Positions 1 to 8,470 of a DNA stretch of 64,000 nucleotides are shown here, piece after piece; positions within the stretch are counted from its first letter, which is position 1; each line of letters opens with the position of its first letter. The notes beneath the pieces are model-generated. The model was not told where the DNA came from, made no database searches, and was given only the letters and a program-made list of their open reading frames with translations. Location: NCBI RefSeq assembly GCF_002277025.1, contig NZ_NIWD01000002.1, positions 1-64,000 on the forward strand, in the 5' to 3' direction. A program made the position numbers and the translations under genes. This DNA is from Sphingopyxis sp. GW247-27LB (GTDB lineage Bacteria > Pseudomonadota > Alphaproteobacteria > Sphingomonadales > Sphingomonadaceae).

Positions 1-34
1 CGCTGGGATATCGACCACCGGCGCCGGAGGCCGT

Positions 35-97
35 TCCATCGCCAGTGTCGCCCGCCGGTTCCGCTTCGCTCCACCTGCGGCCAACACTGGCGATGGA
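35..97. repeat. 14-bp perfect inverted repeat with 35-bp spacer
   Basis: The arm TCCATCGCCAGTGT at 35-48 is the exact reverse complement of 84-97. The next ten bases inward pair at about seven positions, so the DNA or RNA could fold into a stem of some 24 bp. It lies just past the premature end of the TonB receptor. It could belong to a mobile-element end, a degraded intergenic repeat or a terminator-like hairpin; no U-run follows either arm. No transposase is visible because the window starts here. Confidence 0.55.
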
Positions 98-144
98 CGC
101 GTCAATGCACTAACAATCCCAGCGGACCACTCGGTGGGGGCCGG

Positions 145-1611
145 TCACGCCAGCACCTCGGCCGAGGTTCTCCCGCCATTGGGTTGCCAGACGTCCAGCG
201 CGTTCGCCGTCGTCAACGGGACGTTTGTAACGCGACTACGTGCTCCGCTCGCGGCCGTGGTGCCGTTCAGCGCTTCGTATACGCAGGCGGTGCAGATAAG
301 GCCGTAGTTGTTCGTGTAGCTGCGGCTGTGCCCGAACGCATTGCTGAGAGTCACGGTCCAGCTGTCGGACAGCCTGTATTCGGCATCGCCGTAAAGATAG
401 AGCGTGTCATTTTTCGCCACCTGCGTTCCGTAGTCATTCCCGGGCCTGATCGCGGACCAGGTTATCACCTGTTGCGTCGCCGTGGGGTCTCCCGCTGGCG
501 CTATATAGAACGGATTGATCTGGTCACTGCGACTCGACGCCGACCCCGGACCGAAGACGGTCACATTGTTGATCTCCGCGGGACCGAAGCGATACACGGC
601 GCGCAAATGTTGGTAATTGGCGGTGCCGGTTACCGTCAACCGGTCGCCAAACGTGTTGTGGACGCGCAGCAGAACATTCGTGCGCTTGTGGTTTCCAAGC
701 GCATCCGCATAGATCGCATCACTATTGCAAGGGGCGTTCTCCGTCACCACGGCTGTCGTCGTCGTCGCCGAGGGGGACAAATAGACTTCGCTTCCAGACG
801 AAGGCGTGCGGATTGTGGCCGGCGAACAGTTGAAATTGTTGGTGTTGCGGCCGCCGACCGAGCGGAAATCGCCCCTGCTCAGGAAATCTCGGTCCTTCAT
901 CGCCAGCGGGCTTCGATACGTATGCTGAGCGGCGACATAGATGCCGCCGGTGTTCCATTTCGTTCCCACGATGCCGTTGACGTCGTAGGTGTGCCAATTA
1001 TCGGCGAACCCGACTTTTCCGTCTATTTCCGCTCCGCTGAACGATGACCGCGTGATGTAGTTCACGACACCCGCGACAGCATCGGAGCCATAGATGGATG
1101 AGGCCCCGTCGGCGAGCACCTCGACCCGCTGGACCGCGCTGCTCGGGATGATGTTCGGATCCGTCTGAGCGGTTCGTGTGCCGCCGCCGGGGATCCGCAT
1201 ACCGTCGATCAGAACCAACGTCGTGTTGCTCGCGGCCCCCCCCAGGCTGTGGATTTGCGGCGAGTAATAGGAAAAGACGTTCTCGCCTGCATCCGCGCCC
1301 GCGGTGGTGATTGCCGGTACGGTGTTGAGCAGTTCGCTCATGTCGGTCGACGCCGTTTTTTCAGCATAATCCCGATCCAGCGTAACGAGGTTCGACCCAA
1401 TTGGTGCGACGCCGCGAATGGCCGTGCCAGTGACGACAATTTCCTTTTCAGCCTCGTCCTCCCCGGCTTTCTGCTCGGGCACCCGCTTTCCCCCGGTTTT
1501 CTGTTGCCCCTCGGTTGCCTGTTCGGCCGCGAACGCGGGCACGGCCCCCAAAGACGAGGCCGCCAACACTATGGCGATAGTCGATACCGACCCGTTCAGC
1601 CGAATAGCCAT
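145..1611 (-). CDS. TonB-dependent receptor, 3'-truncated
   Basis: This is an outer-membrane active-transport receptor, probably for a carbohydrate given the adjacent uronate genes. The start at 1611 gives a clear signal peptide ([20 protein letters not shown]...) and is preceded by GGGAGGAG. A TonB box-like segment ([13 protein letters not shown]) and the plug domain follow, with the typical [13 protein letters not shown] and [29 protein letters not shown]-type features, then the first barrel strands. The product is 488 residues, whereas this family usually has 850-1000, so most of the barrel is missing. The frame stops at 145 and the sequence beyond does not resemble a receptor. It is probably a nonfunctional remnant left by a deletion or insertion; a frameshift is less likely because no other frame continues the family pattern. 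Confidence 0.8.
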   Translation of the reverse strand: [488 protein letters not shown]

Positions 1612-1729
1612 GAATCTCTCCTCCCAATATTCAGTCATTTGTAATTTCAGTTCGAGCGCAAGCACTGAACCACGCATCGTCACGGAACGCCCAAGAGTTG
1701 TCGTGGTGCACTACTTACCTCCCTTGTAT

Positions 1730-1748
1730 TATTCCGTTGAACGGAATA
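1730..1748. promoter_or_regulatory. 19-bp palindromic operator upstream of the TonB receptor
   Basis: TATTCCGTTGAACGGAATA is a perfect palindrome around a central G. It lies about 120 bp upstream of the receptor start. The TTCCG-N5-CGGAA form resembles sites bound by IclR-family regulators; that assignment is inference, and no IclR gene is in the window. Confidence 0.55.
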
Positions 1749-2649
1749 TCATTTCATTTATAGAAATTCCCTAGCAAACGCGTTCGGACTTTTCAACCCT
1801 TGGCTGGCGATTGTGCGCACGCGCTTTGCATCGCCAGTCGGTGGCGCGCTCTCTGTCCTGGGATTGTCGTTGCGGGATGAGTCTCAAACGGCCCTTTAAT
1901 TGCGGGTATCCGTCAAGCCTTTTTTTGATCCGAACCCGGGTCATGGTCCTTTTCCGGGTCATAGCTTCATGATGATGTCCGGGTCGGGTGCCTCAACGTG
2001 CGCAACGCGGTCCTGGAAGTCCCCAGCCGTTTGAACGAGATCACCGCAACCACCGTCCCGGTGGATCATCATAGGTTTGGCGTCAGTCCTGCAATCTCAG
2101 GGTGGATATGGCGGTCAGGCAGGCTATTTCCCATTCGAACTCGGTTCCATCCACCCAGATGCAATGAAGGATGATGGCGAGTTTTCGGGCGACGGCGACC
2201 CATCTCATCCCGGGCCTCGCGGTCGGGCACGACGATGAATCCAACCCGAGACATGGAGCGATCGAACGGATTGGCTGGTGAATGGAGGTTGGTCAATTGG
2301 GTCCGGGTCCGCGAGTGAAAGGCCCATCGCTGCATCCAGACTAGCTGAACAAAGGGCGGCTCATGCCAATCAACCGGCCCGATGCGGACTTTCGGGAAAG
2401 TCCGCAATAGCGGACTTCTGGCTAAGTGGACGAGTTTGAGCTTTGGGCAGGACTACGTGGGCCTGATATTGATTGGTAGGTCAGGCCATCTGGTCCTCAA
2501 ACAATGATCGCCCAGTTCTCATCTTCGTCATCTTGGGCGCACCATCCAAATTAAAATATTGATATTATTTAATATTAGATCGGACGTTTAGAGGGGGCGT
2601 GATTTCGGAGCGCTTTGCGTCGGCGATTTTCGTGGCCACCGATTGCGAT
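1749..2649. other. Long intergenic region without a convincing gene
   Basis: About 1.2 kb separates the TonB receptor start from the LacI gene. Two minus-strand open frames (63 codons at 1771-1962 and 112 codons at 2069-2407) have no recognisable domain, no good ribosome binding site and composition unlike the neighbours. An AT-rich stretch around 2540-2580 may contain the promoter of the LacI gene. The region looks like decayed sequence. Confidence 0.5.
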
Positions 2650-2681
2650 GGTGCATTGGTGCATTGGTGCATTGGTGCATT
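2650..2681 (+). repeat. Tandem octanucleotide repeat, GGTGCATT x4
   Basis: Four exact copies of GGTGCATT lie end to end, 128 bp upstream of the LacI start chosen here. Open reading extends through the repeat in the LacI frame from an upstream ATG at 2599. The unit is not a multiple of three, so copy-number change would shift any upstream-initiated frame. Confidence 0.9.
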
Positions 2682-2808
2682 CGTCCGCGGTGCGGCCATC
2701 GCCCCGCGGTCGGCAGCCAGGGAACGAGATCGCGCCTCCCCGCTTTGCCGCTCCCGTCCGGCGCGGCATCGCTTGACGCGAAAGGCGATCCGGCTAGCAC
2801 ATCCTTTC

Positions 2809-3843
2809 ATGGAACATCTGTCGCGCGGCCGCACGGGGGCCGGGGTCACCATCAACGACGTCGCGAGCGAAGCGGGGGTTTCGATCCGAACCGTCTCGCG
2901 GGTGATTAACAAGAGTCCCAAGGTCAATCGGGACACGCGTGCTCGGATCGAGGCAGCTATTGCGCGCCTGGGATTCAACCCGAGTCCACGGGCTCGAGGG
3001 CTTGCCACGGGGCGATCCTATCTGATCGGCGTCGTCCATAACGACCGGAATGCACTGGTGCTCGACGCTGTCCAGCGCGGCGTCGTCGCCGAGGCGTCGG
3101 CGCGGGGTTACGAACTCGTCGTGCATCCGGCTCCCGCCAGTGCGGAGGGGTCGGTCCAGGACGTGCTGGATTTCGTGCGGCGGTCGCGCGTCGACGGGGT
3201 GGTCGTCCTGTCGCCGGTTTCGGGCGTGCCCGGCATGGGCGCGGCGCTTCGCGACGCGGGCGTGCCCGCCGTCGCGATTTCGTCGGTGCCTATCGAAGGC
3301 TTTTCGGCGATTCTGGTTTCCGATGAGCGTCGCGCGGCGGCCGATGTGGCGCACTATCTCGTCGGCCTCGGCCATCGTCGCATTGCGACGATCAACGGCC
3401 CGATGGCCTTCTTTTCGGCATCCGAGCGCCGGGCGGGCTTCACTGCGGCGCTGGTCGAAAGCGGGCTGTCGCTCGCCGGAGAGGCCGAGGGCGACTATGA
3501 TTTTGCGTCGGGTTATGCCGCGGCCGAACGCTTGCTCGCGCTCGATCCGCGCCCGACCGCTATCTTCGCCGCCAACGACATCATGGCCGCCGCAGTATTG
3601 AAAGCCGCTTTCGCGCGCGGAATCGCCGTGCCCGACATGCTGTCCGTCGTCGGTTTCGACGGCAGCATGATCGCCCAGATGCTGACTCCCGCGCTGACCA
3701 CCGTGCATCGCCCGCTGGGCGAAATGGCGCAAAAAACGACGCGGTGTTTGCTCGACCTGATCGAGGGCGTGCCCGAACGATCCGACCTCGGGGCGGCACT
3801 CGTGATCGTGGAGGGCGGCTCGACCGCGCCGCCTCCCCTTTGA
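2809..3843 (+). CDS. LacI-family transcriptional regulator
   Basis: This cytoplasmic DNA-binding repressor probably controls the adjacent hexuronate genes. The N-terminal helix-turn-helix (TINDVASEAGVSIRTVSRVI, about residues 12-31) is the classic LacI type, with the hinge region near residue 60. A periplasmic-binding-protein-like effector domain fills the rest (VVGFDGSMIAQMLTPALTTV near the C-terminus). Length is 344 residues, normal for the family. The start at 2809 places the HTH close to the N-terminus; the frame is open upstream to 2599 but that extension is unlike LacI proteins. The stop abuts the stop of convergent uxuB with no spacer. The palindrome at 6758-6771 is a plausible operator. 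The effector is not known from sequence. Confidence 0.88.
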   Translation: MEHLSRGRTGAGVTINDVASEAGVSIRTVSRVINKSPKVNRDTRARIEAAIARLGFNPSPRARGLATGRSYLIGVVHNDRNALVLDAVQRGVVAEASARGYELVVHPAPASAEGSVQDVLDFVRRSRVDGVVVLSPVSGVPGMGAALRDAGVPAVAISSVPIEGFSAILVSDERRAAADVAHYLVGLGHRRIATINGPMAFFSASERRAGFTAALVESGLSLAGEAEGDYDFASGYAAAERLLALDPRPTAIFAANDIMAAAVLKAAFARGIAVPDMLSVVGFDGSMIAQMLTPALTTVHRPLGEMAQKTTRCLLDLIEGVPERSDLGAALVIVEGGSTAPPPL

Positions 3844-5268
3844 TCAGGCTGCCGCCAAGGCGTCGAAACCTTGGGGATCCATGAGGGCGATCCGCGCCCG
3901 GCCGACTGTCTCGACGAAGACATCGTCCGCCGACAGGTCGCTGAAAACCTCGCGCATGGCGAGGATCGCGCGCCAATCGCCACCATGGGCGAGCAAGCGA
4001 TCGGCGAGCGGGTCGGTGATGCGCTGACTGCCTTCCGCCGCGCGTTCGATGAAGCGCAGCCATGCGGCGACGGGAACCGCGAGCCGACCGATCGGCCGCC
4101 CGGCCGCGCGCGCGTCGCGCACCGTGTCGAGGATGCGGTAGGGCAGTTTCTGCGAGCCGTCCCACGCGATCTGCGACAGCCGGTGATCGATCGCCGGATT
4201 GGCGAAACGGGCCAAAATATCGCCGATATAGGCCGAAAGGTCGAGCCCGGCGGGGGGCGACAGCGATGGCGCGATGTCTTCGCGCATCAGTCGGCCTATG
4301 AAGGCGGCAAGGCGCGTATCCGCCATGGCCTGCGCGACATTGCCATGGCCCAGACCCAGTCCGAGATAGGCGAGCGTCGAATGCGCGCCGTTGAGCAGGC
4401 GGAGCTTCGCGGCCTCATAGCCATGGACATCGCGCGTGAAGGTCACGCCCGCGCGTTCGAGTTCGGGGCGCTCGCCGGCGAAATCGTCCTCGATCACCCA
4501 TTGGGTGAAGCGCTCGCGCTGGATCGGCCAGGCGTCTTCGATACCGATCGCCGCGGCGACCCGGTTGCGAAGCGCATCGTCGGTCGCGGGCGTGATCGAA
4601 TCCACCATCGCATTCGGGAAACGGACCTCGTCCCCGATCCAGCGCGCCGTGTCGGGGTCGGTCGCCGCGGCGAAGGCGCGCACCGCCGCACCGACCTTGC
4701 GGCCGTTGTCGGCGAGATTGTCGCAGGAAAGCACGGTCACGCCGCCCAACCCTGCGTGCCGCCGTGCGGCGAGGCCCGCGGCGATCCAGCCGATCGCCGA
4801 CCTGGGTTCCGCCGGTTGCGCGAGATCGGCGGCGATCGCCGGATGGTCGAAATCGAGCTTTCCGTCGGGGCCGAGGCAATAGCCCTTTTCGGTGACGGTG
4901 GTGCTGATGATGCGCGTCGCCGGCGCGGCGAGCGCCGCGCGGATCGCCTCGCGCTCGCTCCCCGTCAGGACATGGGCGATCGATCCGATCACGCGATATC
5001 CGGTCTCGGCGTCGAGCAGCGCGAGCGTGTAGAGCCCGTCCTGCGGGCCCAGCGCGTCGGCGACCGAGGTCGAGTTCAGGCTGACGCCGGTGATTCCCCA
5101 GCGCGGATCATGCGCGAGCAGCGTGTCGAACGCCGCGGCCTGATGCGCGCGATGGAAGGCGCCCGGGCCGAAATGGACGACGCCGCGCAGCATCGCCGCG
5201 CGATCATAGCCGGGCCGGGCGACGGCGTCGGGTAAGCGGCTCAACGTCCCGTTGGCGAGGCGCGTCAT
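3844..5268 (-). CDS. uxuB: Fructuronate reductase (mannonate dehydrogenase family)
   Basis: This NAD-dependent polyol dehydrogenase-family enzyme interconverts D-fructuronate and D-mannonate in glucuronate breakdown. The N-terminal part carries the family pattern around VVHFGPGAFHRAHQAAAFD (about residues 29-47). The substrate domain includes the LRLLNGAHSTLAYLG motif that is characteristic of the mannitol dehydrogenase family. Length is 474 residues, within the normal range. The start overlaps the uxaC stop as ATGA, so the two are translationally coupled. Mannitol or arabinitol dehydrogenase is the main alternative; coupling to uxaC argues for fructuronate. Confidence 0.85.
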   Translation of the reverse strand: MTRLANGTLSRLPDAVARPGYDRAAMLRGVVHFGPGAFHRAHQAAAFDTLLAHDPRWGITGVSLNSTSVADALGPQDGLYTLALLDAETGYRVIGSIAHVLTGSEREAIRAALAAPATRIISTTVTEKGYCLGPDGKLDFDHPAIAADLAQPAEPRSAIGWIAAGLAARRHAGLGGVTVLSCDNLADNGRKVGAAVRAFAAATDPDTARWIGDEVRFPNAMVDSITPATDDALRNRVAAAIGIEDAWPIQRERFTQWVIEDDFAGERPELERAGVTFTRDVHGYEAAKLRLLNGAHSTLAYLGLGLGHGNVAQAMADTRLAAFIGRLMREDIAPSLSPPAGLDLSAYIGDILARFANPAIDHRLSQIAWDGSQKLPYRILDTVRDARAAGRPIGRLAVPVAAWLRFIERAAEGSQRITDPLADRLLAHGGDWRAILAMREVFSDLSADDVFVETVGRARIALMDPQGFDALAAA

Positions 5269-6704
5269 GCGGGCTGCGCCGTCTTCGCGGGGGCATCGAG
5301 CTTATAAGCCTTGCGGACAAGGCCGTTGGTCAGTTCATAGGCGAGTTCGGCCGCTTCCCAGTCGGCCAGCCGCCCTTCGGCGACGAGGCGCGCGAGGAAG
5401 CCGCAATCGATGCGCCGCGCGACATCGTGGCGCGCGGGAATCGAGAAAAAGGCGCGCGTGTCGTCGTTGAACCCGACGGTGTTGTAGAAACCGGCGGTCT
5501 CGGTCGTCATCTCGCGGAAGCGGCGCATCCCTTCGGGGCTGTCGTGGAACCACCACGACGGGCCGAGCCGCAGGCACGGGTAATGACCGGCGAGCGGGGC
5601 CAGCTCGCGCGCATAGCTGCTTTCGTCGAGGGTGAAGAGGATGACCGTCAGGTCGGGCTCGTTGCCGACGACGTCGAGCATCGGTTTCAGCGCCTGCACA
5701 TAATCGGTGCGCGTCGGGATATCGGCACCCTTGTCGCGGCCGTGGCTGCGGAACAGCTGCGCATTATGGTTGCGGCAGGCACCCGGATGGATCTGCATCG
5801 TCATGCCGTCCTCGACGCTCATCTTCGCCATTTCGGTCAGCATCTGGGCGCGGAAGAGTTCGGCATCGGCGGGCGACCATTTGCCCGAAAGGATGCGCCC
5901 GAACAGCGCCTCGCTTTCGGCCGCCGACAGGTTCGCCGTCTGCGCTGTGGCGAAGCCATGGTCGGTCGCGGTCGCGCCCGCCGCGCGGAAGTCGGCGCGG
6001 CGCTTGCGGTGCGCGGCTAGGTAGCCGCTCCAGCTATGGACGTCCTCGCCGGTCAGCGCGCCGAACGCCGCGAGCGCGCCGCCGAAGGCCTCATGTTCGA
6101 CGTCGATCACCGAATCGGGGCGATAGGTGGTGACGACGCGGCCCTGCCAGCCCGAATCGCGGATCGCGGCATGATGCTCGAGCGGATCGTCGGCGCCCTC
6201 GGTCGTCGCGAGAAATTCGATCCGAAAGCGTTCGAACAGCGCGCGCGGGCGGAAGCCGGGGGTCGCGAGCGCGGCGTTGATGCGGTCGTAATAATCGTCG
6301 GCGCTCGACGCATCGAGCAACCGGTCGAAGCCGAAGACGTCGGCGAAGACATGGTCGAGCCACATGCGCGACGGTGTGCCGCGGAACAGGTGATAGTGGC
6401 TTGCGAACAGCCGCCAGGCCGCGCGCGGATCGGTCGCGGGAACGCCGTCCAGCCGCGGCACGCGCAGGGCGTCGAGGTCGATGCCCTGGCTGTAGAGCAT
6501 GCGGAAGACATAATGGTCGGGCGCGAGGAACAATTCGGTCGCATTCTCCCACGCATCGTCGGTCGCGAACCATGCGGGGTCGGTGTGCCCGTGGGGCGAG
6601 ATGATCGGGAGGTCGGCGACCGTTTCGTAGAGCGACCGCGCAATGCCCCGCGTCGACGGATCGGCGGGGAACAGCCGGTCGGGGTTCAGGGAAAGCTCGG
6701 GCAT
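5265..6704 (-). CDS. uxaC: Glucuronate isomerase
   Basis: UxaC converts D-glucuronate to D-fructuronate (and galacturonate to tagaturonate), the first cytoplasmic step of hexuronate catabolism. It is an amidohydrolase-superfamily barrel. The N-terminal ISPHGHTDPAWFA segment (about residues 35-47) supplies the metal-binding histidines, and MQIHPGACRNHN and the RLGPSWWFHDSPEGM segment are typical of the family. Length is 479 residues, close to E. coli UxaC (470). GGAGAGG precedes the ATG. The promoter lies in the divergent region with the MFS gene. Mannonate dehydratase (UxuA), the next step after UxuB, is not in the window. Confidence 0.93.
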   Translation of the reverse strand: MPELSLNPDRLFPADPSTRGIARSLYETVADLPIISPHGHTDPAWFATDDAWENATELFLAPDHYVFRMLYSQGIDLDALRVPRLDGVPATDPRAAWRLFASHYHLFRGTPSRMWLDHVFADVFGFDRLLDASSADDYYDRINAALATPGFRPRALFERFRIEFLATTEGADDPLEHHAAIRDSGWQGRVVTTYRPDSVIDVEHEAFGGALAAFGALTGEDVHSWSGYLAAHRKRRADFRAAGATATDHGFATAQTANLSAAESEALFGRILSGKWSPADAELFRAQMLTEMAKMSVEDGMTMQIHPGACRNHNAQLFRSHGRDKGADIPTRTDYVQALKPMLDVVGNEPDLTVILFTLDESSYARELAPLAGHYPCLRLGPSWWFHDSPEGMRRFREMTTETAGFYNTVGFNDDTRAFFSIPARHDVARRIDCGFLARLVAEGRLADWEAAELAYELTNGLVRKAYKLDAPAKTAQPA

Positions 6705-6743
6705 TTACCTCTCCATTCGCTCGTGATGGGCATCTTTCGCGGG

Positions 6744-6772
6744 GCTATAGTCTCTTGTGCCAGCGCTGGCAA
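6744..6772 (-). promoter_or_regulatory. Candidate uxaC-uxuB promoter
   Basis: On the minus strand, TTGCCA (-35, 6767-6772) and TATAGC (-10, 6744-6749) are separated by 17 bp. The -35 box overlaps the palindrome at 6758-6771, so a bound repressor would block RNA polymerase. Confidence 0.55.
6758..6771. promoter_or_regulatory. LacI-type operator palindrome
   Basis: TGCCAGCGCTGGCA is a perfect 14-bp palindrome with a central CG, the hallmark of LacI-family operators. It lies between the divergent uxaC and transporter genes and could control both. The LacI regulator at 2809-3843 is the obvious candidate. Confidence 0.7.
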
Positions 6773-6847
6773 TTGTGTAGCCACGATGACGTCAAAGATG
6801 GACCGCGGCGCGATCGCGAGCCAAGAACAGTGAAATCGGGAGAGGGC

Positions 6848-8128
6848 ATGGGACAGGAACAGCCAATTCGGGCGGCCGCGGCACGGGCAGGGCGCTATCG
6901 CTGGGGCATCGTCGCGCTGCTCTTCGCCGCGACCGTGATCAACTATGTCGACCGCCAGATGATCGGCGTCCTCAAGCCGACGCTGATGGAGGATCTGAAA
7001 TGGTCCGAGGCCGATTATGCCGGCGTCATCGTCTGGTTCCAGTTCGCCTATGCGATCGGTTATATCGGGTTCGGCAAGGTCGTCGACATGATCGGCGCGC
7101 GCCTCGGCTACGCCATCGCCTTCGTCATCTGGCAGCTCGCGCATATCGCGCACGGCGGCGCCTATTCGATGACGCAGTTCGCGATGGCGCGCTTCGGGCT
7201 CGGGATCGGCGAATCGGGCAACTTCCCGGCGGGCATCAAGGCGGTGACCGAATGGTTCCCGGCGAAGGAGCGCGCGCTCGCGATCGGCATTTTCAACGCG
7301 GGCGCGAATATCGGCGCGATCATCACCCCGCTTGTCGTACCGCTGATCGTCGTCGCCTGGGGCTGGCGGACGGCGTTCGTCGTCACCGGGCTCGCTGCTT
7401 TCATCTGGCTCGGCTTCTGGCTGGTGATGTACCGCCGCCCGCGCGAGCACAAGAAGGTGAGCGAGGCCGAACTCGCCTGGATCGAGCAGGACCCCGCCGA
7501 CCCCGTCACCCCGATGGGCTATGGCGCCGTTCTCACCCGCCGCGAAACCTGGGCCTATTCGCTCGGCAAATTCTTCATCGACCCGATCTGGTGGTTCTTT
7601 CTCTTCTGGCTGCCGGGCTATCTGCTCGAGCGTTATGACCTCAACCTGCTGACCTTCGGTCTGCCGCTGGCCGCCATCTATCTGCTCTCCGATGTCGGAT
7701 CGGTCGCGGGCGGATGGCTGTCGTCGCGCTTGATGAAGGCGGGACGGAGCGCCAATTTCGCGCGTAAAATGACGATGTTCATCTGCGCCTGCGCGGTGGT
7801 GCCGATTTTCTTCGCCCAAAGCATCGACAATGTCTGGCTCGCGGTGCTGGTGATCGGCCTTGCGACGGCGGCGCACCAGGCCTTTTCGGCCAATCTCTAC
7901 GCGCTTCCGTCCGACACCTTCCCGCGCGGGGCGGTCGGGTCGGTGGTGGGCATCGGCGGGACGATGGGCGCGATTGGCGGCATGCTGATGGCGAAGGGAG
8001 CCGGTTGGGTCCTCGATGCCGATCCCGACAACTACACGGTGCTGTTCGGCGTTGCTGCCTGTGCCTATTTCCTCGCGCTCGCCGCGGTGCATCTCCTGTC
8101 GCCGCGCCTTGATCGCGTGCAGCTGTGA
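6848..8128 (+). CDS. MFS hexuronate transporter (ExuT-like)
   Basis: This is an inner-membrane major facilitator protein, probably a hexuronate:proton symporter of the anion:cation symporter family. About twelve hydrophobic segments are visible. The first helix region reads INYVDRQMIGVLKPTL, and the family loop RFGLGIGESGNFPAGIKAVTEWFP follows at about residues 117-139. Length is 426 residues, as expected. The start at 6848 is preceded by GGAGAGG. It is divergent from uxaC and shares the palindrome-bearing intergenic region. Substrate is inferred from context; a related sugar acid is possible. Confidence 0.85.
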   Translation: MGQEQPIRAAAARAGRYRWGIVALLFAATVINYVDRQMIGVLKPTLMEDLKWSEADYAGVIVWFQFAYAIGYIGFGKVVDMIGARLGYAIAFVIWQLAHIAHGGAYSMTQFAMARFGLGIGESGNFPAGIKAVTEWFPAKERALAIGIFNAGANIGAIITPLVVPLIVVAWGWRTAFVVTGLAAFIWLGFWLVMYRRPREHKKVSEAELAWIEQDPADPVTPMGYGAVLTRRETWAYSLGKFFIDPIWWFFLFWLPGYLLERYDLNLLTFGLPLAAIYLLSDVGSVAGGWLSSRLMKAGRSANFARKMTMFICACAVVPIFFAQSIDNVWLAVLVIGLATAAHQAFSANLYALPSDTFPRGAVGSVVGIGGTMGAIGGMLMAKGAGWVLDADPDNYTVLFGVAACAYFLALAAVHLLSPRLDRVQL

Positions 8129-8141
8129 TCGTCGCGTCGTT

Positions 8142-8169
8142 TGAGGGATGATCGCTGCCGCCGCGTATG
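8142..8169 (+). promoter_or_regulatory. ECF-type promoter of the cnrYXH-like operon
   Basis: TGAGGG at 8142-8147 and CGTATG at 8164-8169 are separated by 16 bp. The identical pair with identical spacing recurs at 9503-9530 before copA. That is the layout expected of an autoregulated ECF sigma factor promoter. Confidence 0.65.
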
Positions 8170-8203
8170 CTTATAGGGGAGTGGGTAGTCGGCAGGACGG
8201 GTC

Positions 8204-8470
8204 ATGGACGACGAACTTCGCATCTTGGGCAGGATCGATGCGCCGGCGGCGCTGGATGCGCTCGACGACCGGATCATCCAAGCGCTTGGCGTGCGTCGCC
8301 GCGAGGCGGCGGCGATGCGCCGGGCGATGGCGCTCGCCGCCTTCGTATCGCTGGGCGGGGGCATCGTCGCGGGCAGCGCGGTCGTGCAGCCGGCGGTCGC
8401 GGCCAGCCCGCTCAGCCCGCTTGGACCGGCCAGCGTGCTCGCCCCTTCGACCCTGCTGGATGCGCAGTAG
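8204..8470 (+). CDS. CnrY-like membrane anti-sigma factor (putative)
   Basis: This 88-residue protein has an acidic and basic cytoplasmic N-terminus (residues 1-42), one hydrophobic segment (about 43-66) and a short periplasmic tail. No domain is recognised from sequence alone. Its size, topology and position directly before a periplasmic metal sensor and an ECF sigma factor match CnrY/NccY, the membrane anti-sigma factor of the Cupriavidus cnrYXH system. The stop is directly followed by the next ATG. The functional call rests on gene order. Confidence 0.6.
   Translation: MDDELRILGRIDAPAALDALDDRIIQALGVRRREAAAMRRAMALAAFVSLGGGIVAGSAVVQPAVAASPLSPLGPASVLAPSTLLDAQ

Noticed and set aside
2069..2407. 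112-codon minus-strand open frame in the long gap before the LacI gene
   Set aside because: No recognisable family, no ribosome binding site, and composition unlike neighbours; left unannotated.
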